This document shows, piece after piece, positions 24,801 to 33,467 of a stretch of DNA of 64,000 nt. The stretch covers positions 568,927 through 632,926 of the forward strand of contig NZ_JAODIW010000006.1 of NCBI RefSeq assembly GCF_026586625.1. Direction: 5' to 3'. A program made the translations under genes and the position numbers. Each line of letters begins with the position of its first letter. The first letter of the stretch is position 1. This stretch comes from Halobium salinum. Lineage in GTDB: Archaea; Halobacteriota; Halobacteria; Halobacteriales; Haloferacaceae. The notes beneath the pieces are model-generated. The model was not told where the DNA came from, made no database searches, and worked only from the letters and a program-made list of their open reading frames with translations.

Positions 24801-25205
24801 TCAGTTCTCCGCGGTCACCCGGGCGGCCGGCTGCTCGTCGTACTTGTCGCGGAACTCACCGATGAGCTGTCCCATCTTCGCGTACCAGTCGTTGAGCATC
24901 CGCTGCATGTCGTCGGCGATGCGGTCCGGGTCGGTCGGGCGGTACACGTGGTAGTACCCGCCGTTCTCGTAGTTCACCTGCTCTTTCTGGACGAAGCCGG
25001 CCTGCATCAGTCGCTGGACGGCACGGTAGGCGGTCGAACGCTCCCGGTCGACACGCTCCGCGACCTCGTCAACGGTCAACGGCTCCGTGCTCTCGACCAG
25101 CGCGCCGAAACAGCGCTTGTCGAGCTCTTTGAGCCCGTGCATACACTCCAGCAGTCCCTCGCACTCCATGTCACGACGGAGGAGTTCGCTCATCGAGTCA
25201 GCCAT
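24801..25205 (-). CDS. TrmB-family winged-helix regulator
   Basis: A 134-residue transcription regulator. The winged helix (about residues 28-90) contains LTVDEVAERVDRERSTAYRAVQRLMQAGFVQKE and a wing NYENGGYYHVYRP. The C-terminus is a helix for dimer formation (DDMQRMLNDWYAKMGQLIGEF). Three cysteines (15, 21, 32) sit in the N-terminal helix, so redox or metal sensing is possible; a thiol-sensing TrmB regulator (OxsR) is known in Haloferax, but orthology is not shown. The start MADSMSELL at 25205 is preferred. A palindrome 32 bp upstream is a likely operator. Confidence 0.88.
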   Translation of the reverse strand: MADSMSELLRRDMECEGLLECMHGLKELDKRCFGALVESTEPLTVDEVAERVDRERSTAYRAVQRLMQAGFVQKEQVNYENGGYYHVYRPTDPDRIADDMQRMLNDWYAKMGQLIGEFRDKYDEQPAARVTAEN

Positions 25206-25236
25206 ACCACCACTACCCATCCGAAGCCAAAAAGGC

Positions 25237-25255
25237 TTGTGTAGTTTCTGCACAA
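25237..25255 (-). promoter_or_regulatory. Candidate operator of the TrmB-family regulator
   Basis: TTGTGTAG-TTT-CTGCACAA is an inverted repeat with 7 of 8 matching positions. It lies 32 bp before the regulator start, where the TATA box should be, so autoregulation is likely. Inference from position and symmetry. Confidence 0.5.
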
Positions 25256-25465
25256 TCGAACACGGCTGATGGACTACCACGAGGGGACTACGACGGCGTC
25301 ACCGCCTGTGTCGGCGCCGCCACCGGACTTCAGTGCACGGCCGACGCCGACGCCCGATTGCTGGTCTGATACCCACCCGCTCTTCCTCCCGAACGCGCCT
25401 CCCTCGGCTCGAACCGACCCTCGTCTCGACGAGCGGGGTCGGGCGACCTCGGCTCGGCCGTCGGT

Positions 25466-25864
25466 TCAACTGGCCCTCGTCGCTCTCGGCCGACGGCCTA
25501 CCAGCGTCGCGACAGTGACGGCGACGACGAGGCTGAGGAGCAGATGAACGGGGAGCGTGAACAGCTCGTCGGCCCCCGGAACGTTGACGTACCGGAGCCC
25601 GGAAATCGCCAGAAACACGACTCCGAACGCCCCGTACGCGACGAGTACGGCCGCGGGACCTCCCGACAGCCGGTCGCGGGAGAACGCGAACGCGACGACG
25701 ACGCCCGTGAACAGACCGACGGCTCCCCCCACCCCTACGCCGAGGATGCCGACGCCGGGGCTCGCTCCGTACAGCCCGCTCAGCAGTTCGATGGTCACGG
25801 CACCAGTTACGAGGAAGGTGGTGACGGCGCTTGCGAGTCCGAGGATGAGGGTCCGTGCGTTCAT
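25466..25864 (-). CDS. Haloarchaeal membrane protein with four helices
   Basis: A 132-residue protein with hydrophobic segments at about residues 5-27, 38-61, 68-90 and 103-123. The start MNARTLILGLASAVTTFLVT has no signal cleavage site. The first two helices are linked by the Gly-rich GASPGVGILGVGVGGAVG. It resembles a conserved family of small haloarchaeal membrane proteins, but I cannot name it. It lies alone between the TrmB-family gene and tfb. Confidence 0.75.
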   Translation of the reverse strand: MNARTLILGLASAVTTFLVTGAVTIELLSGLYGASPGVGILGVGVGGAVGLFTGVVVAFAFSRDRLSGGPAAVLVAYGAFGVVFLAISGLRYVNVPGADELFTLPVHLLLSLVVAVTVATLVGRRPRATRAS

Positions 25865-26374
25865 ACGCTTCTATTGGACGCCGAACGCTAAATAGCCGTT
25901 TTACCGGTCCAGAGCGGTGAGAAACGTCATCAGAGGGTTCGATGCCGGCCGCGGTCCGTGCGTCGTGACGAGCATCGACCAGCCCACCGGTCGGATTTCC
26001 TATACCCGTATCCGGTGTATCACTTCGACGACGGCTCTCGCCGGCCGCCGGCCGGGAACAGGAGTCGGGCGCCAGCGACCGTCCCGGGGACGAGAGTGCC
26101 GGAAGCCGTCTCGAGCGAGGGATTGCCGTGGTCGGCCACGACCGTGTCGCCTGCCGACCGCGACTGCCGACCGGTGCCGACACCGCGACGCCGGTGTGTG
26201 ACGCCGCGGGTGACGGCGAGCCCGTGACGGGGGTCGACGGCCCGATCTGAGTTATACCGCCCTGGATAGGCATCCACCCGCCGGCCGCCGAGGCGGCGCC
26301 GTCGGTCGTTGTCGACGACGACCGACCGGAAGCATCCGATAGAGTGTTATGTCTCCATCCATGTCCTACCGTCG
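25865..26374. other. Upstream region of tfb without a supported gene
   Basis: About 510 bp. No open frame with coding character. GTGTTATG at 26343-26350 lies about 27 bp before the tfb ATG and is the likely TATA box. An imperfect inverted repeat CGGAT...ATCCG occurs near 25992-26014. Confidence 0.45.
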
Positions 26375-27355
26375 ATGACGAACTCCTTCCGCGAACGGGC
26401 GCGAACTCGCGACGGGAAGACGGAGGAATCCGACGAGGGGGAACGCGAGCAGGGTGGCCGCGAGCAGACGTGTCCGGAGTGCGGGTCCGACCGGCTGGTC
26501 AACAGCGACGACCTCGGCGAGCTCATCTGTGACGACTGCGGGCTCGTCGTCGACGAGGGGAACATCGACCGCGGGCCGGAGTGGCGCGCCTTCGACCAGC
26601 GCGAGCGCGACTCGAAGTCCCGGGTCGGGGCCCCCATCACCGAGACGATGCACGACCGCGGGCTGACGACCACCATCGACTGGAAGAACAAGGACGCCTA
26701 CGGGCGCTCCATCTCCTCGAACAAGCGCAGTCAGATGCAGCGCCTCCGGAAGTGGCAGGAGCGCATCCGCACGAAGGACGCCGGCGAGCGCAACCTCCAG
26801 TTCGCGCTCTCCGAAATCGACCGCATGGCCTCCGCGCTCGGCGTCCCCAAGAGCGTCCGCGAGGTCGCCTCGGTCATCTACCGCCGCGCGCTCACCGAGG
26901 ACCTCATCCGGGGTCGGTCCATCGAGGGCGTCGCCACCAGCGCGCTGTACGCCGCCTGTCGACAGGAGGGGATTCCTCGCTCGCTCGACGAGGTAGCCGA
27001 GGTCTCCCGCGTCGGCCAGAAGGAGATCGGCCGCACCTTCCGCTACATCTCCCAGGAACTCGGTCTCGAACTGAAACCCGTCGACCCCAAGCAGTTCGTC
27101 CCCCGCTTCGCGTCCGAACTCGAACTGTCGAAGGAGGTCCAGGCAAAGGCCAACGAGATAATCGACGTCTCGGCCGAACAGGGCCTGCTGTCGGGCAAGT
27201 CCCCGACCGGCTTCGCCGCCGCCGCCATCTACGCCGCCTCGCTGCTCTGCAACCAGAAGCGCACCCAGCGCGAGGTCGCCGAGGTCGCACAGGTGACGGA
27301 GGTCACCATCCGGAACCGGTATCAAGAACAGATCGAAGCGATGGGTATCCACTGA
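26375..27355 (+). CDS. tfb: Transcription initiation factor IIB (TFB)
   Basis: A 326-residue general transcription factor that binds TBP and RNA polymerase at the promoter. The N-terminal zinc ribbon uses Cys33, Cys36, Cys52 and Cys55 ([11 protein letters not shown] ... CDDCGLVVD). The B-finger/reader follows ([20 protein letters not shown]). Two cyclin-type repeats span about 125-215 and 225-320, with [20 protein letters not shown] and [20 protein letters not shown]. Start [11 protein letters not shown] at 26375 fits the promoter spacing; the frame is open to 26309. Haloarchaea carry several TFBs, so the paralogue number is not assigned. Confidence 0.95.
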   Translation: MTNSFRERARTRDGKTEESDEGEREQGGREQTCPECGSDRLVNSDDLGELICDDCGLVVDEGNIDRGPEWRAFDQRERDSKSRVGAPITETMHDRGLTTTIDWKNKDAYGRSISSNKRSQMQRLRKWQERIRTKDAGERNLQFALSEIDRMASALGVPKSVREVASVIYRRALTEDLIRGRSIEGVATSALYAACRQEGIPRSLDEVAEVSRVGQKEIGRTFRYISQELGLELKPVDPKQFVPRFASELELSKEVQAKANEIIDVSAEQGLLSGKSPTGFAAAAIYAASLLCNQKRTQREVAEVAQVTEVTIRNRYQEQIEAMGIH

Positions 27356-27511
27356 CGGCAGCCAGACCGTCCGCGGTCCGTTCGCGTCTCGTCTCGCGGT
27401 TTTTGATCTCCGACCACCGGGTCGTCACTCGCCCAGGAGACGCGTCGCTCCGGGCCGTGTGCAACCGCGGCGGCGCGGCACCGCCGTGAGCCGCTCCGGG
27501 ACACAAGAGCG

Positions 27512-28183
27512 ATGCCGACGCCGACCGAAGGCGACCGCGTGTACGACGACGGACGCCGTCGGTACGACTGGTGGAGCGACCACCAGACGCTGTTCCGGCT
27601 CGCCTCGTGGTTCGCCTTCGGCGGCGAGGAGCGCCGGCTCCGGACGGCCGCCCTCGACGCCCTCTCCCTCGGAGGAGGCGAGACGGTGCTTGACGTGGGC
27701 TGTGGCCCCGGGGTCAACTTTCCGGCGCTCAGAGCGCGCGTCGGCGTCGAGGGGAGCGTCGTCGGCGTCGACCTCAGCCGTGGGATGCTCTCTCGCGCCC
27801 GTGACCGGGTCGTCGACGACGGCTGGCAAAACGTCCACCCGGTCGGCGCCGACGCGGCGACGCTCCCGCTCCCCGACGGCTCGGTCGACGCCGCCTACGC
27901 GACGCTCTCGCTGAGTGCCGTCCCCGACCTCGACGGGACGCTCACGGAGCTCCGGCGCGTGCTCTGACCGGGCGGTCGCCTCGCCGTCTTCGACGCACAG
28001 CCGTTCCAGTCGGGACCGCTCCGCGTCCTGAACCCGCTCGTCGCGCCGTTGTCGCGGGCGGCGACGAACTGGCATCCGGACCGCGACATCCCGGCGGCGC
28101 TCGGAGACCGGTTCGAGGCGTGTCGAGTCGAGACGCGGAACGCCGGGACGGCGTTCGTCGCGCTCGCCGTCCGAGGGGAGTGA
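27512..28183 (+). pseudogene. Class I methyltransferase interrupted by TGA
   Basis: The first 151 codons encode a SAM-binding domain, with TVLDVGCGPGVNFPALRARV as motif I, GVDLSRGMLSRARDRV and LPLPDGSVDAAYATLSLSAV. At 27965-27967 a TGA replaces the Arg expected in the family motif RVLRPGGRLAV. In the same frame the protein then continues for 71 codons (PGGRLAVFDAQPFQSGPLRV, to the end at 28183). Full length would be 223 residues with the expected domain end. One CGA-to-TGA change explains it, so it is a recent nonsense mutation or a sequencing error. Confidence 0.82.
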
Positions 28184-28243
28184 GGGTCGTCGCGAGCGCC
28201 GGACCGGAGCCGCTCGAACCGGAGCCGCTCGAACCGAAGCCGG

Positions 28244-28789
28244 TCAGTCGGCCCGGCCGCCAGGAGAGACGGGTTCGCCGTGCGACTCGTGGTCGGCCTC
28301 CCGTCTCCGACTCTCGCCATCGTTCTCGTCTCCACTCGCGCCGTCTGTGGCGTCGCTCGTCGCTCCGCGTTCGGAAGCGTCGCCCGACGGACTCTCGTCG
28401 TCCGGCACGTCTCGACCGCTCCGGGGGCCGGCGTCGGCCGCCGAGCCGAGGTCGACCGCCACCCCGTCCGGTCCGTCGACCACGCCAACGCTCCGCGGCG
28501 GTCGCGCCGCTTCGAGCACGGCGCCGACGGCAATCAGGGCGACGACGGCGCTGGCGAGGCTCCACGCGACGCTGACCGGGAGTCCGAGGGCGGCCGAGAG
28601 CGGCGGCACCGGCCCGAGGTCGAGGCCCGACGGGAGCGCGGCGAGGGCGGCGTTCACCGCATCCCTGGCACCGAGGAGGATGAGCGCGTACGCGCCGAAG
28701 TACGAGACGATGCCGACCTGCCGGAGTCGGTCGCGGTCCACGCGGCCCCACCACGAGCGGAGGTAGCGGCGGGCTTCGGCGGGCGTCAC
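28244..28789 (-). CDS. Membrane protein with acidic disordered tail
   Basis: About 181 residues from the GTG at 28789; the frame stays open to a TTG at 28840 and the true start is uncertain. After an amphipathic N-terminus (EARRYLRSWWGRVDRDRLRQ) there are two or three hydrophobic segments (GIVSYFGAYALILLG and VAWSLASAVVALIAVGAVLEA). The last 75 residues are Asp/Ser/Gly-rich and disordered (DVPDDESPSGDASERG). No family recognised. Confidence 0.65.
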   Translation of the reverse strand: MTPAEARRYLRSWWGRVDRDRLRQVGIVSYFGAYALILLGARDAVNAALAALPSGLDLGPVPPLSAALGLPVSVAWSLASAVVALIAVGAVLEAARPPRSVGVVDGPDGVAVDLGSAADAGPRSGRDVPDDESPSGDASERGATSDATDGASGDENDGESRRREADHESHGEPVSPGGRAD

Positions 28790-29219
28790 GGAGCCCACCT
28801 CGTGGGGCGTTCTGGCACCATGCACCCGCCTACTGGACAACCCATCATGAATCCGAAGAACCGTTGACGCCGTTTCACACCGTTCAGACCGTCGGGTGAC
28901 GGACGGTCATCACCCTCGCCGCGTTCGCGCTCTTCCGGACCGAACTGCCGGAGATGTGCCGCTCTCGCGGAGTTTGGGCGCCGCATAAACTCGCTTACGC
29001 GGGCCGGAAACCACCACCGAGGGTCGGGTACGTCGGCCGGTCGGTCACCCGGCGCGCCCACCGATGCCCGGTGGGGGCCGACCCGTACTCGACCGGCGCG
29101 TCACTTATGCACGTCCGACCCCTGTAACACACGACTCGAGGCACCCCGAACCACAGCCGCCTCGCTCTCGCTCGAACCGCATCCGACCGCCTCACCGAAA
29201 CCACCAGGGCGACACACCG
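28790..29219. other. Divergent intergenic region without a supported gene
   Basis: Frames here are shadow-like. GCCGCATAAACTCGCTTACG near 28980-29000 and CACTTATG at 29102-29109 are AT-richer patches; the second could be the promoter of the SWIM-domain gene with a leader of about 90 bases. Confidence 0.4.
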
Positions 29220-29681
29220 ATGTCACAGCACTCCACCGACGGCGACCACGACTCACGCGACGCTCACCAGCACCGGGGGAACGGGAAACCTCGAGACGGC
29301 GACCGCACCCGCGACACGCCGACGCTCCCGTCGTACCTCGACGACCTGCTCGACGAGCGCGACTGCCGGGCGCTGACCGAGACGATGTTCCTCGACGAGG
29401 CGGCCCCGGACCTCTACCGCGTCCGGACCGCCTCCGGCGGCGACTACCGCGTCGACCGCCGCGAGCCCGCCTGTACCTGTCCGGACTTCCAGTATCGGGA
29501 GACTCGCTGTAAGCACATCCGACGGGTCGAACTCGAGACGGGCGACCGGGACGCCGCGGCGGTGTCGAGGGCCGTCGACCGGGCCGTCGACCGGGTCGAC
29601 GACCGAATCGCGGAGCTCGCCGCACACCGGGCCGAGCTACGCTCGTTGCAGGCCGCTGCCGAGGCGTTCGGTGCGCGGTGA
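29220..29681 (+). CDS. SWIM zinc-finger protein
   Basis: A 153-residue protein. Residues about 65-100 form a SWIM domain with the C-x-C-x(n)-C-x-H ligands (ACTCPDFQYRETRCKHIRRV). SWIM domains bind DNA or protein partners. The N-terminal 35 residues are charged and disordered, and the C-terminal part is one long helix (VDRVDDRIAELAAHRAELRS). The ATG at 29220 directly precedes SQHSTDGDHD; the frame is open further upstream. SWIM-only proteins of this size are common in haloarchaea, and their role is unknown. Confidence 0.88.
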   Translation: MSQHSTDGDHDSRDAHQHRGNGKPRDGDRTRDTPTLPSYLDDLLDERDCRALTETMFLDEAAPDLYRVRTASGGDYRVDRREPACTCPDFQYRETRCKHIRRVELETGDRDAAAVSRAVDRAVDRVDDRIAELAAHRAELRSLQAAAEAFGAR

Positions 29682-29782
29682 CGTTCGTGGGGCCGACGCG
29701 CTCTGCGTACGGTGCCCCTCGACTCCCACCGGCCGCCGAGCAGGGCACGACCTCTCGGTCGGAGGCGGCGGCCCGCCCGACG

Positions 29783-29813
29783 AATAATATCGCCCGGGTG
29801 AACATTCACGGGC
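29783..29813 (+). promoter_or_regulatory. TATA-like box next to a palindrome
   Basis: ATAATATC at 29783-29790 is followed by GCCCGGGTGAA-CA-TTCACGGGC, an inverted repeat with a small bulge. If the box is active, transcription would start at the right edge of the palindrome, about 65 bp before the gene at 29876. Operator-like arrangement; inference. Confidence 0.4.
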
Positions 29814-29875
29814 GAGAACCACCGTCCGTCGGGCGTCTGACGACCTTTCTTGGGGATGGGTACCGAGGTGGCTGT

Positions 29876-30427
29876 ATGGCACGGCTCCGCTCTCGTTCTC
29901 ACTCTCGGTCCCGGGCCGACTCACGGGGTACCTCCTCGCTGAGTTCCGTCCGCGCGGCGCTCCCGTCGCTCCCGTCGGTGTTCGCTCGACGGAGCGGGAC
30001 GTCCGGGTTCACGGGCGACTACCGCACCGGCCTCAGACTCTCCCAGGACCTGTTGAACCTCGCCCTCATCGTAATCGGCGTGCGCTTTGCGCTCACCGGC
30101 GCGTTCATCACCGTCGTCTCGTCGCACGTGCTGGTCGTGCTGGCGTTCAACCTGCTCGTCACCGCGCCGGCGATGTATCGGATGCTCCGCCGACTCGGCT
30201 GGGTCGACGGTCCCGCCATCGGCCCCGGCCTGGCTGTCGCCGGGGCGGTCGGCGCCCTCGGACTCGTCTCGGGGACGCTGACGCCGAGTCGGTCGTCGGC
30301 CCGCTCCTCCGGTCCGTCCCGTCGGGCCCGCCTCCTGTCTCGGATTCGCGGCCTGTCGGCGCCGCTGCTTCGGTCGGTCCGTGCGGCCCTCCCCTCCCGT
30401 CGCGGGTCGACCTCCGACCGCCTCTGA
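29876..30427 (+). CDS. Membrane protein with basic termini
   Basis: A 183-residue protein with three hydrophobic segments at about residues 60-80, 82-105 and 117-137. The first 55 residues and the last 45 are Arg/Ser-rich (RLRSRSHSRSRADSRG; RSVRAALPSRRGSTSDRL), unusual for a halophile, where acidic tails prevail. The motif SVRAALPS occurs near both ends. The ATG at 29876 is inferred from the open frame and the promoter position. Function unknown; the basic ends could bind nucleic acid or lipid head groups. Confidence 0.6.
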   Translation: MARLRSRSHSRSRADSRGTSSLSSVRAALPSLPSVFARRSGTSGFTGDYRTGLRLSQDLLNLALIVIGVRFALTGAFITVVSSHVLVVLAFNLLVTAPAMYRMLRRLGWVDGPAIGPGLAVAGAVGALGLVSGTLTPSRSSARSSGPSRRARLLSRIRGLSAPLLRSVRAALPSRRGSTSDRL

Positions 30428-30756
30428 GGGGACCGAATCGTCGAACCCGACCGCCTCCGAACGGGTTGAATCGTCGACCTCACCGGCCGTAGGCGGGACA
30501 CTGCGGGATGCTATCACCGGCCGCGATACAGCCACCCAAACTTTCATTTCACTGCAGCCGTCTAGTAATGTGGGGCCAGGTGGCCCTCGGGCCGCCACGT
30601 CACACGTTCTATGGTCCCACGTTTTCCCCCGCGGGTGGGCGTCTGGTTCACGCCCGCCCGTCCCCCGTTCCCCGTCAGCGGCGGCTCCGCGCTCTCGGCT
30701 TCCCCGAGGCTCGCCGTTCCGAATCCGTTTAGTACCGGCGCCGGCCTCGCAGAGCC
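30428..30756. other. Intergenic region with the uppP promoter
   Basis: No supported gene. TTTAGTACC at 30728-30736 lies about 27 bp before the uppP ATG and is its probable TATA box, giving a leaderless message. A second AT-rich patch at 30538-30570 has no clear gene to serve. Confidence 0.45.
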
Positions 30757-31593
30757 ATGGCAAGCGTCGCGGACCGCGACCTGCTCGTCGCGCTCGTCGT
30801 GGGGTTGGTGCAGGGCGTCGTCGAGTGGCTACCCATCTCCAGCGAGGGGAACGTCGCGCTCGCCCTGACGCTCCTCGGGGAGTCCCCCGAGGCGGCGGTC
30901 GGGTACGCCCTCTTTCTCCACCTCGGGACCGGTCTCTCGGCGACGGTGTACTTCCGCGACGACATCGTCGAGACCCTTCGAGGGGCGCAGGAGTGGCGTC
31001 CGGGCGACGCCTTCGGCCCGGGGTCGGCGACGCTCTCGTTCGTCGTCCTCGCCACGCTCGCCTCCGGCGTCACCGGCGCCCTCGCCTACACCGCCCTGGA
31101 GACGCTCGTGTCGGCGCTCACTGGCGGCGCGTTCGTCGCGCTCATCGGCGCGCTACTCGTCGCCACCGGCGTCCTCACGCACGTCGCCGGCGGCGTCTCC
31201 GGCGGGGACCGCGACCGGCCGGACCTCCTCGACGCGCTGCTCGTCGGTGGCCTGCAGGGCCTCGCCATCCTCCCGGGGGTCTCCCGTTCGGGGACGACGG
31301 CGGGAGCGCTCCTCCTTCGAGGCCACGACGGCGAGGGCTCTTTCCGGCTCTCCTTTCTCCTCTCGGTTCCTGCCGCGCTCGGCGGCGCCGCCATCGCCGT
31401 CCTCGACGCCGGCGGACTCCCGGCGCTGTCGCCGGCGGCGGCCGTCGTCTCGCTCGCGGTCGCCGCGGTCGTCGGCTACCTCACCGTCGGCGCGCTGATG
31501 AAGGCGGCACGCCGGCTCCCCTTCCCGGCGGTGTGTGTCGCGCTGGGTGCGCTAGCGCTGGTCGGCGGGCTCGCGGTGGGCGGCGTACTGTAG
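30757..31593 (+). CDS. uppP: Undecaprenyl-diphosphatase family (UppP/BacA)
   Basis: A 278-residue membrane phosphatase. Both family motifs are present: VQGVVEWLPISSEGNVAL (E/Q-rich motif, residues 18-35) and LPGVSRSGTTAGALLLRG (P-loop-like motif with the catalytic Ser/Arg). There are about seven to eight helices. In archaea the substrate is presumably a polyprenyl or dolichyl diphosphate released during glycan transfer, so it may recycle the lipid carrier for N-glycosylation; the window also encodes sugar-nucleotide enzymes. The substrate is inferred. Confidence 0.92.
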   Translation: MASVADRDLLVALVVGLVQGVVEWLPISSEGNVALALTLLGESPEAAVGYALFLHLGTGLSATVYFRDDIVETLRGAQEWRPGDAFGPGSATLSFVVLATLASGVTGALAYTALETLVSALTGGAFVALIGALLVATGVLTHVAGGVSGGDRDRPDLLDALLVGGLQGLAILPGVSRSGTTAGALLLRGHDGEGSFRLSFLLSVPAALGGAAIAVLDAGGLPALSPAAAVVSLAVAAVVGYLTVGALMKAARRLPFPAVCVALGALALVGGLAVGGVL

Positions 31594-31618
31594 GGGCAGA
31601 AAAGAGACGCGCCGCGAC

Positions 31619-31849
31619 TCAGAGCTCGTCCGCGGGGTCGCCGCGCGTGTCGGTGTCGAAGAGGTTCTCCTCGGCGCTCTCGCTGAACCCCTCCTCGGGC
31701 CCCTCGTCCATCGGCTTCACGTTGTACGCCTCCAGTCCGGCGGTGATGAGCTCCTCGTAGGCCTGCTCCTCGGTGACGAACTCGTCGTCGATGAGCCGCT
31801 GGAGCTGGAAGTGCGTGTCGTCGGAGAGTTCGACTTCGAACGTAGGCAC
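31619..31849 (-). CDS. Small haloarchaeal protein, CopG/DUF7120-like
   Basis: A 76-residue acidic protein. The GTG at 31849 starts PTFEVELSDDTHFQLQRLID, the common beginning of this family. The following EFVTEEQAYEELITAGLEAYN is a helix-turn-helix-like pair, as in ribbon-helix-helix proteins, with the N-terminal strand as the ribbon. I think the family is DUF7120. It may bind DNA, but no partner is visible. The frame extension to 31924 has no such pattern. Confidence 0.75.
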   Translation of the reverse strand: MPTFEVELSDDTHFQLQRLIDDEFVTEEQAYEELITAGLEAYNVKPMDEGPEEGFSESAEENLFDTDTRGDPADEL

Positions 31850-32024
31850 GAGCGCCGCTCGGAGCCGCACGCTCAAAGGTGTGACGACTGGTTGCGTCGG
31901 CTGGACGTTCGTGGACCGAGACACGTCGGCCGCCGAGCTCCCGACGGTGACGACCGACGACCGACGTCTGCGACCGAGACCCGACCGTGCGGTTTTTTGA
32001 CCGGACGGTACCGAGAGAGGAGTG

Positions 32025-32447
32025 ATGGCGAAGCTCGCGGACGCCGACCCCGACGCCCTTCGCGAGGCGCTGGCCTCGACGACGGAGGCGAAGCCCGCGA
32101 AGCGGCTGATGGTCGCCCTCGCGTACCTCGACGGCGAGTCGGTGGCGACGCTGTCGACGCGCTACGGGATTCCCCGCTCGACGGTGTACTACTGGCTCGA
32201 CCGTTTCGAGTCCGAACCGCTCGAGTCGGCCATCCGGGACGAGGACCGACCGGGGCGCCCGCCGAAGCTGGACGAACGCCAGCGCGAACAGCTCCGTAGC
32301 GACCTGCAGGCGCCGCCGAGCGAGCAGGCGTTCGACGCCGAGGCGTGGACCCCGGCGCTCGTCCGTGAACACGTCGACCGGCGCTTCGACGTCTCCTACT
32401 CCGAGGGCCACGCTCGCCGGCTCCTCGACCGGCTCGGCCCGAGCTAA
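32025..32447 (+). CDS. Stand-alone HTH protein of IS630-transposase type
   Basis: A 140-residue protein with two helix-turn-helix units as found at the N-terminus of IS630-type transposases. The first (about 25-65) has RLMVALAYLDGESVATLSTRYGIPRSTVYYWLDRF. The second (about 80-138) has the linker GRPPKLDERQREQL and ends VSYSEGHARRLLDRLG. The catalytic DDE domain is absent and there are no inverted repeats or transposase remnants downstream, so this seems to be a domesticated or independent regulator. The ATG at 32025 follows GAGAGAGG, a usable Shine-Dalgarno. Confidence 0.85.
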   Translation: MAKLADADPDALREALASTTEAKPAKRLMVALAYLDGESVATLSTRYGIPRSTVYYWLDRFESEPLESAIRDEDRPGRPPKLDERQREQLRSDLQAPPSEQAFDAEAWTPALVREHVDRRFDVSYSEGHARRLLDRLGPS

Positions 32448-32596
32448 CCGCCCGGGCGACTACCAGGGGCGACATCGTCTCCGGTCGCATCACCGTCCCG
32501 ACCGTTCGATTACCCGCCGGTAACGACGACCGATTACGACCCTGTTACTTTACTTACAAATAGGAAAAGGTGAACTTTGGTTTTAGAGGAACACCC

Positions 32597-32956
32597 GTGT
32601 CCGACGACACCACCGCCACCACAGGCCAGTCCACCGTCCCCCGGAGCGTCAGTGCGGAGGCCAGTCTCGCGAACCCCACCGGGCAGGTCCCACGACGAGG
32701 CGACCTCCCCGGCGCAGTCGACCCGACGGCCCCGACCCCGCCGACAGGTTCGGTCGCTCCGTCGTCGCTGTGTGCGGACGGGGGGTACGAACCCGACTCC
32801 GGCGGGGGTCACGACCACGACCGGGTCAGAGACGGCGGAATCGTCGTCCGACTCGAGGCCGACGGCGTCCTCTTCCACGAGGGCGCCGGACGGAGCGACG
32901 GCCGATGGCTCTCGGTCGACCGCGACAGCCTCGTCTCGCTCGACGAGCTGTGCTGA
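32597..32956 (+). CDS. Haloarchaeal protein with small C-terminal beta domain
   Basis: A 119-residue protein. The GTG at 32597 follows the possible ribosome site AGAGGA. The first 80 residues are low-complexity, Pro/Thr/Ser/Gly-rich and disordered. Residues about 82-119 (GGIVVRLEADGVLFHEGAG ... WLSVDRDSLVSLDELC) look like a small beta domain. Its TGA overlaps the ATG of the next membrane-protein gene, so the two are coupled. An AT-rich patch at 32543-32570 should contain the promoter. Confidence 0.55.
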   Translation: MSDDTTATTGQSTVPRSVSAEASLANPTGQVPRRGDLPGAVDPTAPTPPTGSVAPSSLCADGGYEPDSGGGHDHDRVRDGGIVVRLEADGVLFHEGAGRSDGRWLSVDRDSLVSLDELC

Positions 32957-33225
32957 TGCGGCCGACGACCAGTCGAACGAACGTCGCGCGGGCGGGTGCG
33001 GTCGGCGTCCGAACGCTCGGTGCCGCCGTCGGTCTGGGCCGTCGGACGCTGCTGCTGCTCCGGGTCGTCGCGTTCTGGACGGCCGTCTCCCTCCCGGCGC
33101 TGTACCCGCTGCTGTTGCTCGGACTGCTCCCGGCGGGCGTCCTGACCGTCATCGAACTTCTCGCGGTTCACACGCTCACGCTGGTTCTCGGCCGCGGATA
33201 CGGTCGGACGCCGACGAGCGGCTGA
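32956..33225 (+). CDS. Small membrane protein
   Basis: An 89-residue protein starting MRPTTSRTNVARAGAVG, with two hydrophobic segments (about 27-50 and 52-75) and a basic N-terminus and C-terminus. The ATG overlaps the stop of the gene before (TGATG). Probably made together with that protein. No family recognised. Confidence 0.6.
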   Translation: MRPTTSRTNVARAGAVGVRTLGAAVGLGRRTLLLLRVVAFWTAVSLPALYPLLLLGLLPAGVLTVIELLAVHTLTLVLGRGYGRTPTSG

Positions 33226-33467
33226 CCGGGGTTCCGGGTGGGCCGTCGCGGCGTCCGACCTGCGGCTGACACACCACTGTCGATGCCCGACCCGCCGCTT
33301 GTCGCGCGGACACCTGTCGGTGTCGTGGGTGGGCGACGCGACGGGGGGAGGGCGGCACGGCGGGGACGGGCACCCGATGGTTCTCGCCGGAGGAACAAAA
33401 ACCCTCGATTGAGTGAAACGAGCGTTGTGTCCATCCGTTCGGTCGCCGACCTCCGTTTCCGGCTCGC

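Noticed and set aside
27965-27967. Selenocysteine or programmed read-through at the TGA in the methyltransferase
   Set aside because: The family has Arg there, no SECIS-like structure is seen, and haloarchaea are not known to use selenocysteine.
32025-32447. Active insertion sequence
   Set aside because: No catalytic domain, terminal inverted repeats or target duplication could be found.
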